A stretch of 64,000 nt of DNA from Candidatus Hydrogenedentota bacterium (GTDB lineage Bacteria; Hydrogenedentota; Hydrogenedentia; Hydrogenedentales; JAGMZX01), in contig JAKQEQ010000167.1 in NCBI GenBank assembly GCA_029556545.1, positions 1-64,000 on the forward strand, given 5' to 3'. Of this stretch, positions 16,262-25,340 are shown piece by piece. Each line of letters starts with the position of its first letter. The stretch's first letter is position 1. Below the pieces are notes generated by a model that was not told the DNA's origin, did no database searches, and saw only the letters and a list, made by a program, of their open reading frames with translations. Both the position numbers and the translations under genes were made by a program.

Positions 16262-17026
16262 GTGAACGAACCCACGCCGCGTTACTGGGAGGTCTTTTTC
16301 GAGGTCTACGAGGCGCTGCCGCGGCAGGGTCCGGGCAATCGCGCGTGCGCCGCAAAGGCGCTGGCGTTGTGCCGGGACCTGCCGCCGACGCCGGCGGTGC
16401 TGGACTTGGGCTGCGGCACGGGTGGCCAGACGCTGCACCTCGCCGGGATCACATCAGGGTCCATCATCGCTCTGGACAGCCATGCCGCGAGCATCGAGCG
16501 GCTCAAAGCGGAGGTCGCTAAGCGCGGCCTGTCGCATCGCATTCGGCCAATAGTCGGCGACATGGCGGGCACGGGATTGGCGCCTGAGAGCTTCGACCTC
16601 GTCTGGTCCGAAGGCGCGCTCTACAACATGGGCATCGAGAACGCCCTGCGGGTCTGCCGTTCCCTGCTGCGGCCCGGCGGCTGCCTCGCCTTCACCGACG
16701 CCGTGTGGCGGAAGGAGAATCCGCCGCCCGAGGTGAAGGCGGGTTTCGACCAGGATTACCCGACCATGGGCTGGACGCACAACGTCCTGGCGACCATCGA
16801 GAAATGCGGCTTCGGAGTGCTCGGTCATTTCACCCTGCCCGATGAGGCGTGGTGGGACGACTTCTACACGCCGATGCAAAGACGGGTTCGGGAACTCCGG
16901 GGCAAATACGCGGACGACGGCGAGGCGCTCGCCGTCCTCGATCAGATCGACCGCGAGCCCGAACTCCACCGCTTGCACTCGGAGTATTATGCCTACGAGT
17001 TTTTCGTGGCGCGCCGGACGGAGTAG
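16262..17026 (+). CDS. Class I SAM-dependent methyltransferase
   Basis: 254 aa from GTG 16262 (an ATG at 16145 in frame adds 39 residues without family signal). Motif I VLDLGCGTGGQT, motif II ALDSHAAS, GDMAGTGLAPESFDLVWSEGALYNMG (post-II/III), then LLRPGGCLAFTDAVW. This is the Methyltransf_11/25 fold; the substrate cannot be told. Cytosolic, alone between membrane and GH62 genes. Confidence 0.85.
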   Translation: MNEPTPRYWEVFFEVYEALPRQGPGNRACAAKALALCRDLPPTPAVLDLGCGTGGQTLHLAGITSGSIIALDSHAASIERLKAEVAKRGLSHRIRPIVGDMAGTGLAPESFDLVWSEGALYNMGIENALRVCRSLLRPGGCLAFTDAVWRKENPPPEVKAGFDQDYPTMGWTHNVLATIEKCGFGVLGHFTLPDEAWWDDFYTPMQRRVRELRGKYADDGEALAVLDQIDREPELHRLHSEYYAYEFFVARRTE

Positions 17027-17104
17027 ACTGCCATCCGCCCCAGGCGGCGCGGCGTTAGGGGCGCGACGAGCCGTCGTCTTTGTAAGCAGAGAGGCAACAT
17101 CATC

Positions 17105-18097
17105 ATGCGTCGAGGTCCTTTGTGGGTATGGACGGTGCTGGCGGCGTCCGCGTGGGCCGCGTCCGCGGAGAACACCGGCTTTCGGTGGACGTATGGCGCG
17201 CCAATCCTCGAACCGGGCCCCGAAGGCGCGTTCGACTCCCAGGCGGTGAAGGATCCGAGCATCGTTTTCCATGACGGCGCATGGCATCTTTTCTACACGG
17301 CGTCGAACGGCCATACCTGCCGGTTGGGCTATGCGTCCGCACCGACTCTTGAACGACTCCGCGACGCCCCGCGCCACGAACTCGCGCAAGCCGTGAACAG
17401 CGGTCTCAGCACGCCGCCTAACAAATACGCCGCCGCGCCGCAAGTCTTCTTCTTCGAGCCGCAAGAGGTCTGGTACCTCGTTTTTCAGACGCGCGACTCG
17501 AACTACCTCCCGGTCTACATGACGACGCGGGACATTGCGGAACCCGATTCATGGTCCGCGCCGCGGACGCTCGCGTGCAAAGAAGAGGACGCCAAATGGA
17601 TCGACTTCTGGGTGCTGTGCGACGATGCCCGGGCCTACCTCTTCTACACTCGGGAACACCGGGACCTGTACGCCATGGAGACGACGCTGGAACGGTTTCC
17701 GGAGGGGTTCTCGGCGCCCCGCGCGGTGTTTTCGGCACTCCACGAGGCCGCGCATATATACAAAGCGGCGGGCCGAGGCGAGTATCACATGATCTACGAG
17801 GAACGCGATCAGCAGGACATCCGCCATTTCCGGCTGGCGGTCGCGCGTCATCCCCTCGGCCCGTGGACTGCGACCGATGCATCCTATGCCACGGGGGAAC
17901 AACTGGCATTCCTTGACGAAGGCGCGCCATGGGCGGGCGAGGTCTCCCACATCGAAGCCGTGCGAAGGGGCTGCAACCAGCGCCTCGAATACGACCCGGA
18001 CGCGCCTCGACTTCTCTTCCAAAGCACGCGGCCCGGCGAGCACAGGGGGCCCTATCCTCTCCTCGTCTGGCGTCTCGGCCTGATGACGCGAGAATAG
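17105..18097 (+). CDS. Secreted alpha-L-arabinofuranosidase, GH62
   Basis: 330 aa with a signal peptide (residues 1-21, ending ASA). Five-bladed propeller fold of clan GH-F. GH62 landmarks: VKDPSIVFHDGAWHLFYT with the base Asp50, APQVFFFEPQEVWYLVFQ, the pKa-modulating Asp in KWIDFWVL, and the acid Glu in HEAAHIYKA. It removes arabinose side chains from xylan or arabinan. Ends 19 nt before the convergent efflux gene. Confident in family; substrate inferred. Confidence 0.88.
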   Translation: MRRGPLWVWTVLAASAWAASAENTGFRWTYGAPILEPGPEGAFDSQAVKDPSIVFHDGAWHLFYTASNGHTCRLGYASAPTLERLRDAPRHELAQAVNSGLSTPPNKYAAAPQVFFFEPQEVWYLVFQTRDSNYLPVYMTTRDIAEPDSWSAPRTLACKEEDAKWIDFWVLCDDARAYLFYTREHRDLYAMETTLERFPEGFSAPRAVFSALHEAAHIYKAAGRGEYHMIYEERDQQDIRHFRLAVARHPLGPWTATDASYATGEQLAFLDEGAPWAGEVSHIEAVRRGCNQRLEYDPDAPRLLFQSTRPGEHRGPYPLLVWRLGLMTRE

Positions 18098-18116
18098 CTG
18101 GCGCGCCGGCAATGTC

Positions 18117-19715
18117 TCAGGCGTCCGGGCCGATTGGCGGCGCCGCAGGTTGGGAATCCCAGCCACCGCCGAGCGCCTTGATCAGCAGGACGGTCGAGAC
18201 GACGCGCTGGTTCAGTATCTGCGCGTCGGACAGTTCGTTGGTCAGGAGGGTTTGTTCCGCGTTGACCACGTGCAGGTAATCGGTCAGGCCGGTCTGGTAT
18301 TGAATCCGGGTAAGCCGCAGGTATTCGCGAGCGGCGGCAACGGCCCTGGCTTGCGATTCCGCCGCGTCGGCGCGGATGTGGAGGTCGGTCAACGAATCCT
18401 CGACGTCTACGAACGCGGTTAACACGGCGTTGCGGTACGTTGCTTCGAGTTCGTCATATCGCGCTTTGGCTTTCCGCAGGTTCGCCTTCAATTGGTCTCC
18501 TTGGAATATGGGAAGAGAGACGCCCGGCCCGATAGACCACGCGAGGTTATGCCAGTCGAGGATGTTCTTGATTTCGTCGCTCTGGTAACCGGCCAAACCG
18601 GTGAGCCTCACGGCGGGAAAGAAATCCGCCTTTGCGACGCCGATCTCGGCGCAGGCCGCAACCAGATTCTGCTCGGCTTCGGCCACGTCGGGCCGCCGTC
18701 GCAAGAGGTCCGAGGGCAGCCCTGCCGGAATCACGGGCGGCGTGGCCGTGAGCGGGTGGACATCGAGCGAGAATTCGGCGGGCGCGCGCCCGAGCAGGAT
18801 GGCAATCGCATGTTCGAGGTTCGTGCGCTGCCTGAGGATATCCGCGGCCTGAGTCCGGGTCGATTCCAGTTGGACGCGGGCCTGGAGCAGATTGGTCTCA
18901 TCGATCAGACCGGCCTTGTACTGACTGTCCGTAAGTTCGACCTGCTCCCGGTACAAATCCAGGTTCCGCTCGAATATCTCGTATTGGCAGTCGAACGAAC
19001 GCAAATTGAAGTAGTTGCGCGCAAGGTCCGCCAGGAGGGTCTGGCGAACCGCTTCGAGGTCATAAACGGAGGCCTGGACTTGCGCCTGGGCCGACTCATA
19101 GGATCGGCGGACGCGTCCCCATATGTCGATTTCATAGCTGAGATCGAAGGGGATCTGAAAGCGATTGCCTGTTGTCGCCGCGGTAGCTACGTCCGCGCCC
19201 GCGACTCCGCCTTGTGAACTTCCGCTCACGCCGCCGATGGTCGTCGCGCCGGCTTGTGTCAGTGAGTTGATCTGACCCAACAAGCTCGACGCCTGGTTGA
19301 CGACCGAGGAAACCTGCGATAGGGTGTCGGCCACGGAATCTTCCGACGCGTCCATGCCCGGCGTGCGAGAACGCGTGGCCGAGGGATCGAGGGTCACCAC
19401 GGGGAAGAACGCACTCTTGACCGATCGCGCGGAGGCCCGCGATTGCGCAACGCGGGCCACGGCGGCCTTCAGCGTCTGGTTCGCCGCGAGCGCCTCGTCC
19501 ATAAGCGCATCGAGTTCCGGATCGTTGAAGAGACGCCACCAGTCCAGGGCAAGTGCGGGTTGCGCAGCTTCATCGGGCGTCGCGCTCTTGTAACCGACCG
19601 GCGCGTTCAGTTCGGGGCGCTGATAGTCCGGCCCGGTGATACAGGCTGTCAACAGCAGGGGCAGGACGAGACGGCCCGCCGCCCGGAACCACCCTGTCAC
19701 GTCTTTGCACTGCAT
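18117..19715 (-). CDS. Outer-membrane efflux lipoprotein (TolC/OprM-type)
   Basis: 532 aa from ATG 19715, chosen because GGAGG lies 5 nt upstream and the lipobox falls right after the signal segment (LPLLLTAC, Cys near residue 24). Two outer-membrane efflux repeats (about 60-290 and 310-520) form the trimeric channel; typical pieces are WWRLFNDPELDALMDEAL, YEIDIWGRVRRSYESA and LRRRPDVAEAEQNLVAA. An unusual Ser/Gly/Thr-rich insertion (about 145-195) sits in the first half. Last gene of the tetR-macA-macB-type efflux operon. Confidence 0.93.
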   Translation of the reverse strand: MQCKDVTGWFRAAGRLVLPLLLTACITGPDYQRPELNAPVGYKSATPDEAAQPALALDWWRLFNDPELDALMDEALAANQTLKAAVARVAQSRASARSVKSAFFPVVTLDPSATRSRTPGMDASEDSVADTLSQVSSVVNQASSLLGQINSLTQAGATTIGGVSGSSQGGVAGADVATAATTGNRFQIPFDLSYEIDIWGRVRRSYESAQAQVQASVYDLEAVRQTLLADLARNYFNLRSFDCQYEIFERNLDLYREQVELTDSQYKAGLIDETNLLQARVQLESTRTQAADILRQRTNLEHAIAILLGRAPAEFSLDVHPLTATPPVIPAGLPSDLLRRRPDVAEAEQNLVAACAEIGVAKADFFPAVRLTGLAGYQSDEIKNILDWHNLAWSIGPGVSLPIFQGDQLKANLRKAKARYDELEATYRNAVLTAFVDVEDSLTDLHIRADAAESQARAVAAAREYLRLTRIQYQTGLTDYLHVVNAEQTLLTNELSDAQILNQRVVSTVLLIKALGGGWDSQPAAPPIGPDA

Positions 19716-19743
19716 AGCGCCTCCGTCCATCGCTGGGAATCCG

Positions 19744-20949
19744 CTATTCATGGCGCAACGCCTCGATGGGGTCCAGCCTCGCGGCCTTGCGCGCGGGAAA
19801 GTAACCGAAAACCACGCCAATAGCGCCGGAGAATAGAAACCCGACAAGGACTATCGGCGCGTTGAAGACAAAGGGGACTTGAAGTACGCCCGCCAACCCG
19901 AAGGACACACCCAAGGCCAGGATGATCCCTATCAGGCCGCCGAATGACGCAAGAACGACCGACTCGACCAGGAACTGAAGGAGGACTTCCCGTTCGAGGG
20001 CGCCGATGGCGAGCCGCGTTCCGATCTCGCGCGTCCGCTCGGTGACGGATACGAGCATGATGTTCATGATGCCGATGCCGCCCACCAGCAGACTCACCGC
20101 CGCCACCGCGCCCAGCAGGCCCGTGAGGACTTGGGTCGTGCCGGTGAGCATCGTCGCGATTTCCTTCAAGTCCATGACGCTGAAGTTGTCCTCTTCGTCG
20201 GGGGCAAGACGCCGGCGGACGCGCATCAGGCGACCGATATCCGCCTTGGCTTTGTCGGTTGCGACGCCCTCCTTCACGGAGACTTGGATAAGACTGACGT
20301 TGTCGTTGCCGACGACACGCCGCTGGAACGTGCGCAACGGCACGAGGATGATGTCGTCCTGGTCCTGGCCCATGCTGGATTGCCCCTTGGCTTCCAACAG
20401 GCCGATCACTTCGCATGAAACCTTCCCGACGCGGATCTTGCGGCCAATCGGGTCTTGATTGCCCAACAATTTGCCTCGTATCGTATCTCCGATGACGCAC
20501 ACGGCCACGCCGGAACGCGCCTCGGACTGCGTGAATATCCGGCCCGCCTCGATGCGTCTGTTCACCACGTCAAAGTACGCTTCGGTCGTGCCCGTCACTG
20601 TGGTAGACCAGTTCGCGTTTCCGAATATGGCGGCGACCGGGCTGGACGATACGGGGGCCACCGCGCGAAGCGATGTGATCTCTCGTTCGACGGCCTCCAC
20701 ATCGGCCATCTTGAATGGAGCGCTGCCCGCCCCTTGGCCCGGTCCCATGCGTTTGCCCGGGGCGATCATCATCAGATTGCTGCCGAGACTCGATATCTGC
20801 TCGGTGACCTGTTGGGTTGCGCCGCCGCCGAGGGTGACCAGGATAATCACGGCGGCCACGCCGATGATGATGCCCAACATGGTCAGGAAGGAACGCATTA
20901 CATTCCTGCGAAGTTCGCGCAACGCCAGCAATAGCGCATTGCCCAACAT
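19744..20949 (-). CDS. MacB-type ABC transporter permease
   Basis: 401 aa. N-terminal TM helix (FLTMLGIIIGVAAVIILVTL), a large periplasmic MacB_PCD domain (about 45-240) and three C-terminal TM helices of the FtsX fold. Its start A overlaps the last base of the ATPase stop (TGATG at 20951-20947). With the adaptor and TolC-like protein it should form a mechanotransmission exporter. ATPase and permease are separate genes, unlike E. coli MacB. Confidence 0.93.
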   Translation of the reverse strand: MLGNALLLALRELRRNVMRSFLTMLGIIIGVAAVIILVTLGGGATQQVTEQISSLGSNLMMIAPGKRMGPGQGAGSAPFKMADVEAVEREITSLRAVAPVSSSPVAAIFGNANWSTTVTGTTEAYFDVVNRRIEAGRIFTQSEARSGVAVCVIGDTIRGKLLGNQDPIGRKIRVGKVSCEVIGLLEAKGQSSMGQDQDDIILVPLRTFQRRVVGNDNVSLIQVSVKEGVATDKAKADIGRLMRVRRRLAPDEEDNFSVMDLKEIATMLTGTTQVLTGLLGAVAAVSLLVGGIGIMNIMLVSVTERTREIGTRLAIGALEREVLLQFLVESVVLASFGGLIGIILALGVSFGLAGVLQVPFVFNAPIVLVGFLFSGAIGVVFGYFPARKAARLDPIEALRHE

Positions 20950-21677
20950 CAGCCGACTTCCTTATGGTCATGGTCCGTCGCGATCATGCCATCTTTGAAA
21001 TACACCGTCCGCTTGGCGTAAGCGGCCATGTCGGGCTCGTGAGTCACCATGATGACGGTGATGCCGAGATCGCGGTTGAATGCCGTCAACAGTTCCATGA
21101 TTTCGACGCTGCGCACCGAGTCCAGATTGCCGGTGGGCTCGTCGGCCAGCAGCACGACGGGTTCGGTGATAATCGCCCGCGCAATCGCCACGCGCTGTTG
21201 CTGGCCTCCGGACAATTCGCCGGGGGTATGGTGCTCCCAGCCGGTCAGCGCCACCGCCTGCAGGGCCTGACGCGCGCGTTGATGCCTCAGGCGGGCCTTC
21301 TCTCCGCGATAGATAAGCGGGAGTTCGACGTTTTCCAAGGCGGACGTGCGGTTCAGGAGATTGTATCCCTGAAATACGAAACCGAGATAGTGGCGGCGCA
21401 AGAGCGCACGCTGGTTACGCGTGAGTTTGCTTACTTCGACGCCGCAGAAGCGGTATGCGCCGGACGTCGGCGTGTCGAGGCAGCCAAGAATATTCATACA
21501 GGTGCTCTTGCCCGACCCGCTCGGTCCCATGACTGCCACGAACTCGGCGGGGTAGACGCGCAGGTCCACGCCGCGCAACGCCTCCATGGCGGCCGCGCCG
21601 ACGCCATAGACCTTGGTAACGCCCGCCAATTCAATGAGGGGTTGTCCCACTTTCCCTTGTGCGTCGTCGTCACTCAT
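20949..21677 (-). CDS. MacB/LolD-type ABC transporter ATPase
   Basis: 242 aa from ATG 21677, which overlaps the adaptor's stop by 4 bases (ATGA). All ATPase motifs are intact: Walker A GPSGSGKST, Q-loop VFQGYNLL, signature LSGGQQQRVAIARA, Walker B VVLLADEPTGNLD, H-loop MVTHEPD. Powers the permease encoded next. Confidence 0.95.
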   Translation of the reverse strand: MSDDDAQGKVGQPLIELAGVTKVYGVGAAAMEALRGVDLRVYPAEFVAVMGPSGSGKSTCMNILGCLDTPTSGAYRFCGVEVSKLTRNQRALLRRHYLGFVFQGYNLLNRTSALENVELPLIYRGEKARLRHQRARQALQAVALTGWEHHTPGELSGGQQQRVAIARAIITEPVVLLADEPTGNLDSVRSVEIMELLTAFNRDLGITVIMVTHEPDMAAYAKRTVYFKDGMIATDHDHKEVG

Positions 21678-22975
21678 GTTGCCGCCGTTACCGTGTCGGT
21701 GACCACTTCCATTCCCTCTTCGAGCGCGCCGCCGGTCACTTCCGTCATCTTGCCGTCGCTCAGCCCTTTGGTAATGGGAATAGCGGTAAGTTGTCCGTTG
21801 CGCAGGGCCCATACCTGCTGGTTCTTGTTCCGCGCATTGGGCGCTTCACGCGGCGCGGATTGCGGACGGGGCGGATGCGGAAGAATCGAGGACAGGAGGC
21901 CGGCGCCACCGCCGGTTTTCTCCTCTGGTCGGGTTTGGGGCGGGGTAAAACGCAGCGCCGCGTCAGGCACAAGCAGCGCATTTTCCCGTCTTGCGACCGT
22001 AATCTGGGCCGTTGCGGTCATTCCCGGCCGCAGGGCGAGTAACGAGTTGTCCACCCGTAGCACCGCCTTATAGGTGACGACGCCATCGACGGTTTCCGAA
22101 CCGTAGCGGACCAAGGTGGTGCGCGCCGGGAACACCTCGTCCGGGTAGGCATCGACGGTGAAGGTCGCGTCCTGGCCCTCGGCCACCATGCCCACGTCCG
22201 CTTCGTCCACATCGACCTGGAGTTCCATCTGGGCGAGGTCTTCCGCCAGCGTGAAGAGCACCGGCGACTGGAACTGGGCCGCGACGGTCTGTCCCGGCTC
22301 GATGGAACGTTCGAGCACCACACCGTTAATGGTTGATCGGACCACGGCCTTTTCCAGGTCGGACCGGTTCGCGTCGAGCGTGGCTTTCGCCTGGGCCACG
22401 TCCGCCTTCGCGCTGGCTTCATCCGCGCGTGCGCGCGCCCGCGCGGCCTTCTGCGTGTCAAACTCGCTTTGGGAGGGCATCTTGCCGTCGCTCAGTTGCC
22501 GGACCTCGTCCAAGCGCGTCATCTGTGCCTCGGCCTCCTGCACTGTGGCCTGCGCCTGAAGCAGCCTGGCGTTCGCGGCCTCGAGCGCGGCGCTGGATTG
22601 CAGGACCTGCGCTTCGAGCTTCGAGGTATCGAGCCGGGCCAGCACTTGCCCCACCTCGACGCGGTCGTTGTAGTCCACTTCGACCGTCTCGATTGTCCCA
22701 GACACTTCAATACCGACTTCCACCTTCTTGATCGGTTCGAGCGTGCCGGTGGCGCTCACCGTCACCACCAGGTCGCCTCGGCGCACCGGCTGGGTCTCAT
22801 AGCGCGCCACCGCCGTTTCGTCTCGTGTCAGCCAGTACGCGCCCCCCGCCACCAGGGCCGCGACCACGATGGTCCACAGCAGCAGTTTGCCGAGACGGCG
22901 CATCCTTGAACGGGGCCTGTCAAGACCGAGCGTCTTGGCAACCTCCGCACGCTTCACGGCATTGGAATCGATCAT
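21674..22975 (-). CDS. Periplasmic adaptor protein (HlyD/MacA-type)
   Basis: 433 aa from ATG 22975, overlapping the TetR stop by 4 bases. One N-terminal TM anchor (LLLWTIVVAALVAGGAYWL), lipoyl half-motifs (GDLVVTVSATGTLEPIKKVEVG...STINGVVLERSIEPGQTV), a long alpha-helical hairpin (about 115-200) and a beta-barrel. A Pro-rich insertion near residues 335-365 is unusual. Bridges the MacB pair and the outer-membrane channel. Confidence 0.93.
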   Translation of the reverse strand: MIDSNAVKRAEVAKTLGLDRPRSRMRRLGKLLLWTIVVAALVAGGAYWLTRDETAVARYETQPVRRGDLVVTVSATGTLEPIKKVEVGIEVSGTIETVEVDYNDRVEVGQVLARLDTSKLEAQVLQSSAALEAANARLLQAQATVQEAEAQMTRLDEVRQLSDGKMPSQSEFDTQKAARARARADEASAKADVAQAKATLDANRSDLEKAVVRSTINGVVLERSIEPGQTVAAQFQSPVLFTLAEDLAQMELQVDVDEADVGMVAEGQDATFTVDAYPDEVFPARTTLVRYGSETVDGVVTYKAVLRVDNSLLALRPGMTATAQITVARRENALLVPDAALRFTPPQTRPEEKTGGGAGLLSSILPHPPRPQSAPREAPNARNKNQQVWALRNGQLTAIPITKGLSDGKMTEVTGGALEEGMEVVTDTVTAAT

Positions 22976-23652
22976 GGTCTGCTCCCGCTCCTCGTGCGCG
23001 CGCGTGCCACGTGTTCGCTGCATTTCCGGCGAATTGCCTTGATACCCGCCATCGAAAACCTCAGGATGTGGTCGGTAAGGCGGTCCACTTCCGACGCATC
23101 AAGGCCGAAAATAGCACGCGGTCCCTTATCGGGCGGTCCGGGCGCCCCGATAAGACATTGGGCCACAATGCTCATTTCACACCACTCCACGTCCCGCCGC
23201 GACGCCCCCGAGCCCAGCAACTCCCGAAGAAGCCTCTGGACCTGTTCCCGGTCCCGGGCCAGTTGGCGGGCCAACAGTTCCTCCAGCAGGCCCGTCGGGT
23301 CGAACATCTCCGCCATACGAATCCGGTGAAGGTCTCCGAGAAGTTCAGGGTCGAACACCCGGCTGAGATGGGCGTGGATAAAGGCATGAAGACGTCTCTC
23401 GGGCGGAGATGCCGCCAACAATCCCCCGTCCAACGGATACATGCGCTCCACTTTCCGGGCCAGATGCTCGAAGACCGCCCGATACAGGCTTTCCTTGGAC
23501 CCGAAGTAGTAATTCACGGCCGCTACATTGGCGCCGGCGCGGCGGCAAATTTCCGCGTGGGTGGCGTCGCGGTAGCCCTTCTCAGCAAAGACCTTACAGG
23601 CTTCCTCAAGAACCTTTTCCTTGGTAGTCTCGCCGCGTCGTCGGCCGCCCAT
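22972..23652 (-). CDS. TetR-family repressor, CecR-like
   Basis: 226 aa from ATG 23652 with GGAGGAT upstream. N-terminal HTH: KEKVLEEACKVFAEKGYRDATHAEICRRAGANVAAVNYYFGSKESLYRAVF. The C-terminal ligand domain resembles the CecR/YbiH (DUF1956) type, whose relatives control HlyD-ABC exporters. First gene of the operon, so it probably represses its own efflux genes. Confidence 0.9.
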   Translation of the reverse strand: MGGRRRGETTKEKVLEEACKVFAEKGYRDATHAEICRRAGANVAAVNYYFGSKESLYRAVFEHLARKVERMYPLDGGLLAASPPERRLHAFIHAHLSRVFDPELLGDLHRIRMAEMFDPTGLLEELLARQLARDREQVQRLLRELLGSGASRRDVEWCEMSIVAQCLIGAPGPPDKGPRAIFGLDASEVDRLTDHILRFSMAGIKAIRRKCSEHVARARTRSGSRP

Positions 23653-23683
23653 GATGCGATCCTCCGCAAACTCCACTGCACAT

Positions 23684-23701
23684 TTCAATTATCAATTTGA
23701 A
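23684..23701. promoter_or_regulatory. Likely TetR operator (inverted repeat TTCAA-N8-TTGAA)
   Basis: AT-rich palindrome in an otherwise GC-rich area, 32-49 bp upstream of the repressor ATG. Fits autoregulation of the efflux operon. The remaining gap up to 23933 shows nothing recognisable. Confidence 0.5.
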
Positions 23702-23933
23702 TTATACGATAGGGAATTCGTTCTGTCAAGCGCTGTCGCGGGGACTAAGACGCGGGCGCGGCGGCAGATCTGAAGGACGAAAGGGGCATAAGAGACACAA
23801 GGCATGGGTGGGGCGAATGAGACCTCTTGCGTCGGCTGGCGCGGCCAATATGGGTCACGCAAGCGCTGCGGTTCCGCGCATCGAGTCTGATGCGCCCGGG
23901 CCTGCGCGCTTTCGGGCGTCGGTCGTGCCGTGA

Positions 23934-25340
23934 TCACGGGGCGGGTCGGAGCAGGAACAGGGTGTCTTCGCCGCGGAGAGCGACGGCGGCGGCGGCGCGA
24001 TCAAAGCGGCCGACGAATTCTATTGCATGAACGGGCTCGGCGAAGCGGGCGCGGAATGCGGGGGCGGGATCGAAACCGGTTTCGCCGGCGCGCCATACGC
24101 GGAACTCGTCCACGGCGGTGGCGCACCCGAAATCCGTACGCCCGTCGCCGGTGAAGTCTTCGAAGACGATTATCGGCGTGGGGGCATCGGCACGGGCACG
24201 CATGGTCCAGGAGAAGGGGGCGTCGACGCGCAGTTGGGCGGTGGGCGCGGGGCTGAAGCGCCGCCGCGCGGGCTCGAAGAGATGCACCGTGAGCCGCCAG
24301 GCGGCGCGTCCGGTCACGGCGGCGCGTGCGAGGGCGTTTGGCGTGGACCATTGCTCGGCGGGGTTCCACAGCGCCAGGTCCGTGAATCCGTCGCCGTTGA
24401 AGTCCGGCAGCCGGTCGGGGGTATTGAGGATCGCGCCGGGAAACCTGCGTTCGGGCCCGACCCGCGGGGCGTCCTGCGGGGTGCGGCCCGGGGTGCGGAG
24501 GCGGATAAGCGACGCTCCGGCGCCGGCGTCCGCGAGCGCGTAGAGGACGTCCCACCGGGCCAATTCCTCCCTGCCGACGGGATCGGTTTGGCTCGGGACC
24601 AAGGGGAACCACGGCCAATACGCGGGGTTGGCTTCCGGCGTAGCGATGCCGGGGGGCGCTATCGAGCGGCGTTGTAGGGCGGCGCGTTTGTCCGGCGGGG
24701 CCAGCGCTCGGGGGAGGTCCGGCTCGATCTCGATGCTGCGGCGCACCTCGATTTCAAGAGCATGTTCGGGACCGATAAGGGGCGGGTCGACGATCTGCAT
24801 CGTGAAGGGCCGCCCATACGAGGCGCGGTGCGGCGCTTCGGTGGTCAGGGGAAAGTCGCCCACCAACGCGCCGGCCACGTCGCGGAGTTCGAAGGTCGTC
24901 TCGCGGGGCAATCCGAGCACGACGCGCCCCTCCCACTCGACGCCGAGTACGTACAGAAACGGCGCGGGGCCGCAGTCGGCCAGTTGCGTGGAGAGTCGGA
25001 ACAGATCGATGGGCGTGGGGGACGTTTCCGCGGCGGCGAGCGACCAGGAGACGATGCGATCGCCCGCCACCGCGATGACCTCGGCGACGTCGTCGCCGTC
25101 CAGGTCGAACACGTCGACGGCGGATGTTTCGGGAGGGAGCGGCAACGTGCGCGGCGTATCGGGCAACCCTCGGGGGTAGACGGTGAGGGCGTGCCCGTGC
25201 AGCACGGCGAGGTCCGCCACGTCCGGGTCCGTCAGGGGCGCCACGAAGAAGCGGGCGGGCGTGTCAGGGATGGGGAAAGCGTGTATGTCGAACAGCGCGC
25301 CCTGCGCGATGGCGGCCAGGATGAATACGAGGGTGGTCAT
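23934..25340 (-). CDS. Secreted FG-GAP/VCBS repeat protein B
   Basis: 468 aa with a short signal segment (MTTLVFILAAIAQGALF). Calcium-loop repeats of the FG-GAP type are visible: DVFDLDGDDVAEVIAV, DFNGDGFTDLALW, DFTGDGRTDFGCA, and weaker ones. These build a beta-propeller outside the cytoplasm. Its ATG overlaps the stop of the preceding FG-GAP gene by 4 bases. Last gene of the GT39-methyltransferase-ABC run. Role unknown; the link to the transporter rests on position only. Confidence 0.75.
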   Translation of the reverse strand: MTTLVFILAAIAQGALFDIHAFPIPDTPARFFVAPLTDPDVADLAVLHGHALTVYPRGLPDTPRTLPLPPETSAVDVFDLDGDDVAEVIAVAGDRIVSWSLAAAETSPTPIDLFRLSTQLADCGPAPFLYVLGVEWEGRVVLGLPRETTFELRDVAGALVGDFPLTTEAPHRASYGRPFTMQIVDPPLIGPEHALEIEVRRSIEIEPDLPRALAPPDKRAALQRRSIAPPGIATPEANPAYWPWFPLVPSQTDPVGREELARWDVLYALADAGAGASLIRLRTPGRTPQDAPRVGPERRFPGAILNTPDRLPDFNGDGFTDLALWNPAEQWSTPNALARAAVTGRAAWRLTVHLFEPARRRFSPAPTAQLRVDAPFSWTMRARADAPTPIIVFEDFTGDGRTDFGCATAVDEFRVWRAGETGFDPAPAFRARFAEPVHAIEFVGRFDRAAAAVALRGEDTLFLLRPAP

